Source of the DNA: Methanocellaceae archaeon UBA148
Lineage (GTDB): Archaea > Halobacteriota > UBA148
Length of the DNA stretch: 12,601 bases
Direction: 5' to 3'
NCBI GenBank assembly: GCA_002495885.1
Contig: DAHG01000048.1
Location: forward strand, 1 to 12,601
A model generated the notes under the pieces. The model did not search any database, was not told the DNA's origin, and worked only from the letters and a program-made list of their open reading frames with translations. A program made the position numbers and the translations under genes. This document shows, piece by piece, positions 5,761 to 11,177 of the stretch (its first letter is position 1; each line of letters begins with the position of its first letter).

Positions 5761-7998
5761 TCAAGATTGACTTTTGTCTATCATCTCTCTTAAAGTTCTT
5801 TGTAAAATTGTAGGATCAATCGTCTTTCTCAATGCATACGAACCTGGCGGCTTATCCCCCAGTTTGCCATAATTTCCAAGAACCGGCATTTCTAGACTTT
5901 TTCCGTCTGCTGTCGGTCGAACATAAATCACGTCGCCTAGTAGCGGCTTGAAACCGGAAACTTGTTTGACCAATTGATCATAAAGTTCCGGAGTGGCAAA
6001 GGCATAATCGCCAGCAGTCACATAAGGTTTCATCATTGATCCTGTCCCTGAGTCTTCTCCTTCTGTGCTTACATCTAAATTTACCTGCCAGCCCTGACAA
6101 GAATAATCAAGAACTACCTTTGAAATCCTGCCAGAGACAACCGCCATGATTGCTGTACTACCAAATTGACATTCGTCAGTATCCATCACCGGCCCGATTG
6201 GAACCTTCCATTGCACCTTTTGAAAAATTCTTGGACAAATACCGATTGCATCCACTTCAGCCTTATCGTCGTCTCCTTTATAAAAATCGATAAGATTCTT
6301 TGCCAGCTCTTCGACCTGAGATTGTTTCGGCAGATAATGTACGTCAACTTCTGCAGCATGGATTGTACCATGTCTCTGAATAGAATCTACATTCTCATGC
6401 AGATAACCAACAACTTTGTGCCTCTCCCTCTCTACAGGGCTAGCTCCTGGTTCTGTAATCCCCGAGCCATAGACCACAACTATATTAGCGTGACCCATAG
6501 CACTCTTAGCCAATCCCTGCCTTGTTACCAAATGAGTAATATCGATAGCTGATTCTGTTGATGGAATAACATAGTTAGGCGGGATGAATTGAGCTTTGCA
6601 TTCTTCATTGACGAAGAATTGGCCTCCTGTGCTTCTTTGTACGGCCCTGATAACATCTGCATACTTTACGCCTTTGACTCCCTGTACCTGGTCTTTTATG
6701 ATAGGTGGATTCCAAAAATCCACATAAACCAGTTCTTCAGGATTGCCAGAAATTTCTGCATCTCCTTCATCAACAGGCTGTTCTTTAAACTTCTCAAGCC
6801 GATTGAGATCATTTCTAGCCTTTATTACATCTTGCATTGCCTTCTGGATAGCAATACTGGCATTCCTCTTCTGTAATGAAGTCTCAGCTCTATCATAGGC
6901 TTCCTGAGCTGCTGTTAGCCTATTAGATGCATCATCAAATACTCTTTGAGCATTATCTAATGCAGAGTTGATTGCTTTGTTATTCGAAAGACCTGTTCCG
7001 CCGCATTCAGAGCATATAGCACCATTGGCAGCAGAACCGGAACCACCACAAGTAGAGCACTCTGAAAGATCAGTTAACGAAGAGTCTATGCAGTCTCCAC
7101 TATCATAAGGACAAATTGTATAGCAGAGATTTCTTTTCTCTATGTCATAAGGGCAACTGACCTGTCTACACAAAGTCCCTTCTTGCTTGTAAGCGCATTC
7201 TGTTGATTTACAGCATTTGTACTGCTCTTTGTACCTGCAGACGTGTTTGCACCTTTGGGGATATTCAGGCCTGGGCATTCCTTCAGGCGGTCTATACCAA
7301 CCATCTCCATAGACTCCAGTACCCGGTCTCCAGCCATCAGGCCGGCCTGAATTATTGGGATATTTCCTCTCATATTCTGATGGAGACAAATATTCATAGT
7401 GAGACGGAAATTTAGCTTCTGATCCGCCAGGAGGAATAGGAGGTTTGTAGCCTGGCAACTTCTTTCTTGGAACTTGAAGGACGGGATAGCCTTTATTTGC
7501 TGCTGCTCCTTCGCTCAAAATCGTTATACCTATGGGAGGGTCCTTATGCTGAGCGATTACATCTAAGATAATCTCTGCAGGTGGAGTAGCTATGTAAGCA
7601 GTTCCTCCTCTTGGTTTAACTCCATCAGGCATAGCCTCCTCTTCAAGAAATTCGTCTGGAGTGCTCGCTCTTATCTTAACAAAATGCTCATCATAATCAA
7701 CTTTTGTTACATAGCCGCAAAAAGCATGATAGATCTTTGAATTAGATTCAATCTCAATATCAAGCTCTCCCTCTTGCCTGTAATCACCATCTCCTAAACA
7801 GGTATGCCTTTCGTTCTCAAGGAGAAGGGTTACGCGCGCGTTAATATTGCCCTCATCCCTCCACTTCCCCGTGAACATGCCGTAAATATTTGCGAGGACA
7901 AAATCAGCGTCTGCACCGTCGCCGTCTCGCGATATGCGCACAGACTGCATATAGCCGCTAACGTCCTCACCGCCGATTTTTAGATAATGCCTGATCAT
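5761..7998 (-). CDS. Phage tail/baseplate hub-like protein with cysteine-rich insert
   Basis: 745 residues. Residues 1-150 resemble the N-terminal domain of tail hub proteins (gpD/gp27-like): DVSGYMQSVRISRD (12-25), DADFVLANIYGMF (30-42), then FCGYVTKV (93-100). Residues ~185-248 are Pro/Gly/Tyr rich. 250-303 holds four tandem Cys units of the form C-x(3-4)-C-x-Y, and 314-336 has two CxxCGGxG motifs as in DnaJ zinc fingers, 14 cysteines in all. 340-405 is a likely coiled coil. 445-640 returns to the hub fold: YADVIRAVQRSTGGQFFVNE, HANIVVVYGSG (503-513) and GRISKVVLDYSCQGWQVNLD (623-642). The insert between the two halves is unusual. Start ATG 7998 is kept because the N-terminal motif needs it; a TATA-like TTTTAATA 24-31 bases upstream fits a nearly leaderless mRNA. 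No other virion gene is nearby. Confidence 0.65.
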   Translation of the reverse strand: MIRHYLKIGGEDVSGYMQSVRISRDGDGADADFVLANIYGMFTGKWRDEGNINARVTLLLENERHTCLGDGDYRQEGELDIEIESNSKIYHAFCGYVTKVDYDEHFVKIRASTPDEFLEEEAMPDGVKPRGGTAYIATPPAEIILDVIAQHKDPPIGITILSEGAAANKGYPVLQVPRKKLPGYKPPIPPGGSEAKFPSHYEYLSPSEYERKYPNNSGRPDGWRPGTGVYGDGWYRPPEGMPRPEYPQRCKHVCRYKEQYKCCKSTECAYKQEGTLCRQVSCPYDIEKRNLCYTICPYDSGDCIDSSLTDLSECSTCGGSGSAANGAICSECGGTGLSNNKAINSALDNAQRVFDDASNRLTAAQEAYDRAETSLQKRNASIAIQKAMQDVIKARNDLNRLEKFKEQPVDEGDAEISGNPEELVYVDFWNPPIIKDQVQGVKGVKYADVIRAVQRSTGGQFFVNEECKAQFIPPNYVIPSTESAIDITHLVTRQGLAKSAMGHANIVVVYGSGITEPGASPVERERHKVVGYLHENVDSIQRHGTIHAAEVDVHYLPKQSQVEELAKNLIDFYKGDDDKAEVDAIGICPRIFQKVQWKVPIGPVMDTDECQFGSTAIMAVVSGRISKVVLDYSCQGWQVNLDVSTEGEDSGTGSMMKPYVTAGDYAFATPELYDQLVKQVSGFKPLLGDVIYVRPTADGKSLEMPVLGNYGKLGDKPPGSYALRKTIDPTILQRTLREMIDKSQS

Positions 7999-8003
7999 GT
8001 GAA

Positions 8004-8030
8004 TTTATATAAGGCATTTAACTATTAAAA
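8004..8030. promoter_or_regulatory. Divergent promoter region between hub gene and RHH/coiled-coil gene
   Basis: On the minus strand TTTTAATA (8030-8023) is centred about 28 bases before the hub ATG, right for a leaderless or nearly leaderless start. On the plus strand TTTATATAAGG (8004-8014) could start a transcript near 8033, leaving a ~175-base leader before the TTG at 8208. The same TTATATAA core serves the gene at 4895. Confidence 0.45.
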
Positions 8031-8033
8031 TTT

Positions 8034-8636
8034 GATCTTCTTAATATTTTTATGGATCAGTCCATTTCTTATGTAACGCTCCTTCTTTTGTTACATAAGA
8101 AGGATCGCCACAAGATCTATGAAGATCCGCTTAGCATAGCCTCAATACATAAGAGATAGATCTTTATCCGATCAAGAGCCTTATCATACGATCAGAGGGG
8201 ATCAATCTTGAGGGTTTATGCAGAGATAGACGATCTGACTTTATCGGAGATAGATCAAGCGGTGATCAAGAGGGGAATCACAAAGAAGCAATTGCTGGCA
8301 GAGGCTATTGATCTTTACCTCCACCATGATAGATCCGAGTTGGATCAGGCTATAAAAGAACGCGATCAAGCTAGATCCGAGGCCGATCAGAGATGGAAGG
8401 AAGCTAACCAGATCAAGACCGAATTCAACCAGCTTAAACGCGATTTAGAGGCCCTGAGATCGCAAGATGATCAGCTAAGATCAGAGCTTGAGATAACCAG
8501 ATCAGAAAAGGATCAGGCATCAGCAGAGATTATTGGCCTCAATCGCGATCTAGAGCACTATAAAGATACACTTAGATTAAAAGATGATGAAGTTGGATTT
8601 CTGAGGGCTCATCTATCTCAGCTCTCGGAGAGGATC
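8034..8636. repeat. Helically phased GATC array (26 sites in 603 bases)
   Basis: GATC starts at 8034, 8055, 8103, 8114, 8124, 8159, 8170, 8190, 8200, 8232, 8253, 8264, 8310, 8332, 8343, 8364, 8374, 8385, 8411, 8458, 8469, 8479, 8500, 8511, 8547 and 8633; about 2-3 would be expected by chance. Many neighbours are 10, 11 or 20-22 bases apart. Taken modulo 10.5, sites 8159-8264 share one phase, and 11 of the 12 sites 8310-8511 share a second phase about half a turn away. Nine lie before the coding region and 17 within it. Within the gene they fall in all three codon phases (Asp-Gln/Leu, Arg-Ser, x-Ile), so amino-acid choice alone does not explain them. Confidence 0.9.
8066..8101. promoter_or_regulatory. 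12-base inverted repeat in the leader of the RHH gene
   Basis: TTCTTATGTAAC (8066-8077) and GTTACATAAGAA (8090-8101) are perfect inverted repeats around a 12-base spacer, either an operator or an RNA hairpin. A smaller one, ATGGA-TCAG-TCCAT (8052-8065), lies just before it. Confidence 0.6.
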
Positions 8637-8705
8637 ACCCCAGCTCTACCACCATCGCAGGAAGAGGTCAAAGAAAAGAGATGGTGGAGATTTTGGAAGA
8701 GGTGA
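8208..8705 (+). CDS. Ribbon-helix-helix plus coiled-coil DNA-binding protein
   Basis: 165 residues from TTG at 8208, fixed by GAGGGG 7 bases upstream (8195-8200). Residues 1-38 fit a ribbon-helix-helix domain: strand MRVYAEIDD, helix A (LSEIDQAVIKRG) and helix B (KKQLLAEAIDLYL). Residues 41-142 form a long heptad coiled coil built of RSExDQ-like units (RSELDQ 42-47, RSEADQ 56-61, RSQDDQ 84-89, RSEKDQ 98-103). The end is basic and aromatic (EKRWWRFWKR), perhaps a membrane- or partner-contact tail. RHH dimers bind short half-sites, and this gene lies inside the GATC array, so the simplest idea is that the protein binds the array to regulate itself or to partition the molecule; that is inference. 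A terminator lies at 8848-8876. Confidence 0.7.
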   Translation: MRVYAEIDDLTLSEIDQAVIKRGITKKQLLAEAIDLYLHHDRSELDQAIKERDQARSEADQRWKEANQIKTEFNQLKRDLEALRSQDDQLRSELEITRSEKDQASAEIIGLNRDLEHYKDTLRLKDDEVGFLRAHLSQLSERITPALPPSQEEVKEKRWWRFWKR

Positions 8706-8731
8706 GAAGGAGAGACCAGGGCTCCAAAAAA

Positions 8732-8753
8732 TATACGAAATTCGTATTCGTAT
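8732..8753. promoter_or_regulatory. Operator-like ATACGAA-A-TTCGTAT with a third half-site
   Basis: A perfect inverted repeat at 8733-8747, followed by another TTCGTAT at 8747-8753. The 14-base core TATACGAAATTCGT recurs at 8917-8930. Confidence 0.55.
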
Positions 8754-8793
8754 ATCTGGTCAAACCAAAAGCAAGATAGTTCTTTTCTATTCA

Positions 8794-8801
8794 TTTATAT
8801 A
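8794..8801. promoter_or_regulatory. TATA-like TTTATATA in the convergent intergenic region
   Basis: A strong TATA sequence between two convergent genes with no reading frame behind it in either direction. Read rightward it would give a short transcript starting near 8822 and ending at the hairpin 8848-8871, about 50 bases; this could be a small RNA or simply AT-rich sequence. Confidence 0.25.
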
Positions 8802-8847
8802 CATCTAGCTCTATTTCTTCTCTTCTCAAAAGTAATCAATATCAATC

Positions 8848-8876
8848 AATCTGAGGAAATCACCTCAGATTTTACG
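8848..8876. terminator. Hairpin terminator between convergent genes
   Basis: AATCTGAGG pairs with CCTCAGATT around loop AAATCA and runs into a T-rich stretch on the plus strand. It can end transcripts of the RHH gene. Confidence 0.65.
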
Positions 8877-8916
8877 TCTTTTCTGTCAGTTATCTAGCCG
8901 ATGCGGATTATAGTAT

Positions 8917-8930
8917 TATACGAAATTCGT
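8917..8930. promoter_or_regulatory. Second copy of TATACGAAATTCGT
   Basis: Same 14-mer as at 8732-8745, here ending one base before the stop codon of the minus-strand gene 8931-9437. Two copies 185 bases apart between convergent genes suggest a looping or nucleoid/partition protein site rather than a simple promoter operator. Confidence 0.5.
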
Positions 8931-9437
8931 CTATCTCGGAAGCATGACCAAAGCTCTCTTTCGCTTATCTCCTGGTGTCTTGATGATAGCATATTTTCCT
9001 GATGGCAGAAGGGATTTAATGGCAATCCCGAGAAGATCATTATCTACTCCCAAATGTCCCTTCAGAGTCTCAAATGTGGCTTTGTGATCCGGCCTGGATG
9101 CCAGGTACTTCTCGATCTTCTCAGCTCTGGATAGCTCAGTCTTGCCAGGTTCCCTTTTGGCTTTCTCCTTCAGATCTTGGATAAGCCGGAGCTGGATGAG
9201 TTGGTTATCAGAGAGCACATCTCTATCCTTCTCTAAGGAAGATAATTGATCGCGTAGGGCAGCTATTTCCTTCCTGTCACGGGCTATCTCTTGCTTCAAT
9301 GGCTGGATAGCCTTCGTGATGATCTCCTGAAGCTGCGCTGAGGATAGGATAAAAACAGGGTCTTCTGATTGCGATACACTAGAACAAGCATCCTGCGCTG
9401 GCAGAAAGCTATTTATTGCTGAGGCTGCATTTGTCAT
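8931..9437 (-). CDS. Coiled-coil protein with C-terminal winged-helix-like domain
   Basis: 168 residues. Residues 1-30 are low-complexity and polar. Residues 33-97 form a coiled coil (QEIARDRKEIAALRDQLSSL and following). Residues 103-167 look like a winged helix: SRAEKIEKYLASRPDHKATF starts the first helix, ETLKGHLGVDNDLLGIAIKS is the HTH, and YAIIKTPGDKRKRALVML is the wing. The start at 9437 has AAGGAG about 9 bases upstream, inside a structured leader. The stop is TAG, directly beside an operator-like repeat. Probably a DNA-binding protein that oligomerises through its coiled coil, perhaps in regulation, replication or partition. Family not named. Confidence 0.6.
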   Translation of the reverse strand: MTNAASAINSFLPAQDACSSVSQSEDPVFILSSAQLQEIITKAIQPLKQEIARDRKEIAALRDQLSSLEKDRDVLSDNQLIQLRLIQDLKEKAKREPGKTELSRAEKIEKYLASRPDHKATFETLKGHLGVDNDLLGIAIKSLLPSGKYAIIKTPGDKRKRALVMLPR

Positions 9438-9526
9438 CTAATCGTGCTCCTTTGGGCACACTCCTTCGCTGTGGAGTTTTTCTCCTGTCAGGGTGCTGTG
9501 AACACCCTGGCTGGAAACCAGTTTTT
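9438..9526 (-). promoter_or_regulatory. Structured 5' leader with competing GGAG/CTCC hairpins
   Basis: Read on the minus strand from 9521: CTGG-TTT-CCAG (9521-9511), CAGGGTG-7-CACCCTG (9509-9489), GGAG-AAAAA-CTCC (9485-9473), ACTCC-8-GGAGT (9477-9460) and GTGC-8-GCAC (9459-9444), whose right side overlaps the ribosome site GGAG (9450-9447). The single CTCC at 9476-9473 can pair with any of three GGAG copies, so the helices exclude each other. This looks like translational control; it matches no riboswitch class I know. On the plus strand the first hairpin plus TTTTTT (9522-9527) also looks like a terminator. Confidence 0.45.
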
Positions 9527-9572
9527 TATTACTATTACTCAGGCTAAGATTCCTTTTATCAATAATAAAGAT

Positions 9573-9587
9573 TGCTAAGCATTAGCA
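9573..9587. promoter_or_regulatory. Inverted repeat TGCTAA-GCA-TTAGCA
   Basis: A perfect 6-base inverted repeat with a 3-base centre in the region that should carry the promoter of the minus-strand gene starting at 9437. Operator-like; no partner assigned. Confidence 0.35.
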
Positions 9588-9598
9588 GAATTTCCATG

Positions 9599-9623
9599 GA
9601 AAAAAGGCGGAAAATTCGCCTTT
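9599..9623 (-). terminator. Terminator overlapping the stop codon of the winged-helix gene
   Basis: On the minus strand AAAGGCG (9623-9617) pairs with CGCCTTT (9609-9603) and runs into a T-run (to 9599). The TAA stop (9624-9622) is partly inside the stem. Confidence 0.75.
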
Positions 9624-9933
9624 AAAATTCCATGCTCTTGAACTCTTCAATCTCTTCCGATGTCAGGAATTCATGCCACTTAACAGACGTTATTTTAAGC
9701 ACAGATCTGCCGTCTCTTTCAGCCTTCTCAATTCGGACCCAATTGTCCTTCTCCAATCGTCGGACAGACCCGTATACTTTGCCGCTCGACCACCCCAGCT
9801 CTTTCGCCAGCTCATAAACGCTAGATCCTGGCGTTTTGTTTATCACTTCATAGAGGCTGTAGTCGGTGTCAGCCCTTTCTCGGGCCCTGGCGTCCCTTGC
9901 CGCCTGCATGTTGCTCCCTGTTTTTTGCTTCAT
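9622..9933 (-). CDS. Winged-helix transcriptional regulator (MarR/TrmB-like)
   Basis: 103 residues from ATG at 9933, chosen because GGAG of the AAAGGAGGAG run sits 8 bases upstream; GTG at 9942 would be too close to it. Residues 1-25 are polar and basic. Residues 26-84 are a winged helix: SLYEVINKTPGSSVYELAKE, then LGWSSGKVYGSVRRLEKDN as the recognition region, then a wing (WVRIEKAERDGRSVLKI). The C-terminus is acidic (TSEEIEEFKS). The TATA box and two tandem 12-base repeats around the predicted transcription start suggest it represses itself. A terminator overlaps its stop codon. Confidence 0.7.
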   Translation of the reverse strand: MKQKTGSNMQAARDARARERADTDYSLYEVINKTPGSSVYELAKELGWSSGKVYGSVRRLEKDNWVRIEKAERDGRSVLKITSVKWHEFLTSEEIEEFKSMEF

Positions 9934-9955
9934 ATCCTGCACTCCTCCTTTAGTT

Positions 9956-9998
9956 CCACTATTAGCTCCACTATTAGCTCATTTTAGTGATATTTAAA
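9956..9998 (-). promoter_or_regulatory. Promoter with two tandem 12-base operator-like repeats
   Basis: CCACTATTAGCT occurs twice head to tail at 9956-9967 and 9968-9979. On the minus strand TTTAAATA (9998-9991) predicts a start near 9970, so the repeats straddle the start site, a classic position for autorepression by the winged-helix gene just downstream. Confidence 0.55.
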
Positions 9999-10120
9999 AC
10001 TATGTAAATCTATGAGATACTATTAAAGCATATTATAAGCTATTCTGAAATAGGTTTCGGATTATAAGGGATATATTTTGTAGTCAATGAAGCAAGAAAA
10101 ATTATTTTTCAAGCGTATAC

Positions 10121-10128
10121 TTTAAATA
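10121..10128 (+). promoter_or_regulatory. TATA box for the plus-strand winged-helix frame
   Basis: TTTAAATA, about 25 bases before 10150. It predicts an mRNA beginning within or next to GGAGGG (10146-10151), upstream of the start-less winged-helix frame. The same octamer serves the gene at 9933. Confidence 0.45.
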
Positions 10129-10182
10129 TTTTAGAAAAAATAGTTGGAGGGTAGAATACCTCATTGGGGGGTGCAATCATAG

Positions 10183-10449
10183 AACGAAAATGATCTAACT
10201 GATATTCAGAAGTTAATTCTTCAAAGCCTTTGTACGGCAACTCAAGGTGGGAAAGGAGCCCATGTCCCAAAAACTTACTTCATGAGCAAACCTGCATTAC
10301 AAGATCACAAGGCGAAAAAGGCTTTGCGCGATCTTGTAGCTTTGAACTATGTTCTGCAGCATCCAACTGGCGGCGGGATGACCTATGCGCTTGATGAGCG
10401 CGGGCTTGAAGTGTGTAGGAAGCTCAGAGAAGAACTGAAGAGACTTTGA
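10183..10449 (+). CDS. Winged-helix protein, start codon unresolved (amber or frameshift upstream)
   Basis: The frame is open from 10183 (after an in-frame TAG at 10180-10182) to TGA at 10447, 88 codons. It reads as one winged-helix domain: LTDIQKLILQSLCTATQGGK, then PALQDHKAKKALRDLVALNY, then VLQHPTGGGMTYALDERGLE and a final basic helix. The first ATG (10282) would cut off the first helix. Upstream choices all need something special: GTG 10171 in frame but with TAG after three codons (readthrough or pyrrolysine); TTG 10164 in another frame, needing one base fewer in AAAA (10187-10190); or a non-standard start. A short coupled ORF with AAGGAG (ATG 10262, stop overlapping ATG 10282) would allow a 55-residue product. 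Confidence 0.5.
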   Translation, partial: NENDLTDIQKLILQSLCTATQGGKGAHVPKTYFMSKPALQDHKAKKALRDLVALNYVLQHPTGGGMTYALDERGLEVCRKLREELKRL

Positions 10450-10463
10450 ATAGATGGGAGAGG

Positions 10464-10483
10464 GCAGGCATCAATCTGCCTGC
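10464..10483. terminator. Hairpin between convergent genes
   Basis: GCAGGCA pairs with TGCCTGC around loop TCAATC. The loop contains the stop codon of the minus-strand gene, and the plus-strand gene stops 14 bases before it. There is no strong T-run, so it is a bidirectional stop candidate only. Confidence 0.45.
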
Positions 10484-10716
10484 TCAAATGTAATCCCATG
10501 GTCACCAGGGTAAGGCTCCTTGTGCAAGTTTCGCCCAAAGAAGATCTCTTCAGGTATTCCATCAGGAAATGCATCGCACGCTGAAGGTTCATCAAATCTT
10601 TCGCTATCTTCGTCTTCATCGTCAAAGTAATGTTTGCAGTGCATGCAAGGGCTGTAGTCGAAAAATTCCTCAGCAGCTTCTAAGAGGTTCTTATTCTGCT
10701 CCCTAGTCAATTTCAT
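10471..10716 (-). CDS. Small conserved CxxC / AFPDGIP-type protein
   Basis: 81 residues. It matches a widespread family of short uncharacterised bacterial and archaeal proteins having C-x-x-C-H/K-x, then C-x-AFP-x-GIP-x-x-I, then a Gly, a conserved His and GD.G..F: here CMHCKHY (24-30), ACDAFPDGIPEEIFFGRNLH (46-65) and PYPGDHGITFE (68-78). The cysteines and histidines suggest a metal site. Between them is a very acidic stretch (DDEDEDSERFDE, 32-43). ATG at 10716 has GGAGAG about 7 bases upstream and overlaps the end of the RHH-HTH gene by 14 bases, so the two genes form one operon. Function of the family is unknown to me. Confidence 0.65.
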   Translation of the reverse strand: MKLTREQNKNLLEAAEEFFDYSPCMHCKHYFDDEDEDSERFDEPSACDAFPDGIPEEIFFGRNLHKEPYPGDHGITFEQAD

Positions 10717-11098
10717 TTCTCAGCTCTCCGGCCTTGATCATTCTGGAAATAGTGGCGCTTGTAGTCGCTTTTGGATAGTTGATCTTCCGGGCGATCTCTG
10801 CTCTATTCCGCTCTCCTTCATTCCAAAAGGTCTTGATCTGATTTAAAGCATCAGGATTCTTTGATAATTGTTTACTCTTTTCGATAGCAGTAGACGCGCC
10901 GCACTTGTGGTTGGATTTTTGGACTTTTAGGCTCTTTTTGTCGCGAATGCATTTTAAGATTGTATGAGCTTCAGGGCTCAAATTTTCTAATATCATTGCG
11001 GATAGAGTATTTTTGAGGTTATCATGTCTAACTAACGCTTCAACCTTTAATGCATTGTATGTATCAATATCTAGAATTACTCTGCGAATTTCCGGCAT
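10703..11098 (-). CDS. Ribbon-helix-helix / winged-helix fusion regulator
   Basis: 131 residues. Residues 4-42 fit an RHH domain (strand IRRVILDID; helix A YNALKVEALVRHD; helix B LKNTLSAMILENL). Residues 45-80 are a basic linker. Residues 83-127 form a helix-turn-helix or winged helix (DALNQIKTFWNEGERNRAEI, then ARKINYPKATTSATISRMIK). Two different DNA-binding domains in one small protein suggest it bridges two sites. Start ATG 11098 has a TATA-like CATATA about 22 bases upstream (leaderless). It is transcribed divergently from 11178, with a matching inverted repeat beside both starts, so it probably controls both units. Stop is TAG. Confidence 0.65.
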   Translation of the reverse strand: MPEIRRVILDIDTYNALKVEALVRHDNLKNTLSAMILENLSPEAHTILKCIRDKKSLKVQKSNHKCGASTAIEKSKQLSKNPDALNQIKTFWNEGERNRAEIARKINYPKATTSATISRMIKAGELRNEID

Positions 11099-11107
11099 AT
11101 TAATTAC

Positions 11108-11165
11108 AAATGCATTTTTGCTATATGATCGTTTTGTGCGAAAATTATTTTAAGGCAAAAATGCA
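11108..11165. promoter_or_regulatory. Divergent promoter region with 11-base inverted repeat
   Basis: TGCATTTTTGC (11111-11121) and GCAAAAATGCA (11155-11165) are perfect inverted repeats 33 bases apart, each 12 bases from one of the divergent start codons. AAATGCATTT (11108-11117) is a palindrome in its own right. The layout suggests one regulator, likely the RHH/HTH protein, governing both directions. Confidence 0.5.
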
Positions 11166-11177
11166 AAAAGGGTAAGC

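Noticed and set aside
8034..8636. GATC cluster as a bacterial-type Dam/SeqA origin
   Set aside because: No methylase or SeqA-like gene is in the window and the signs point to an archaeon; methylation remains only one of several options.
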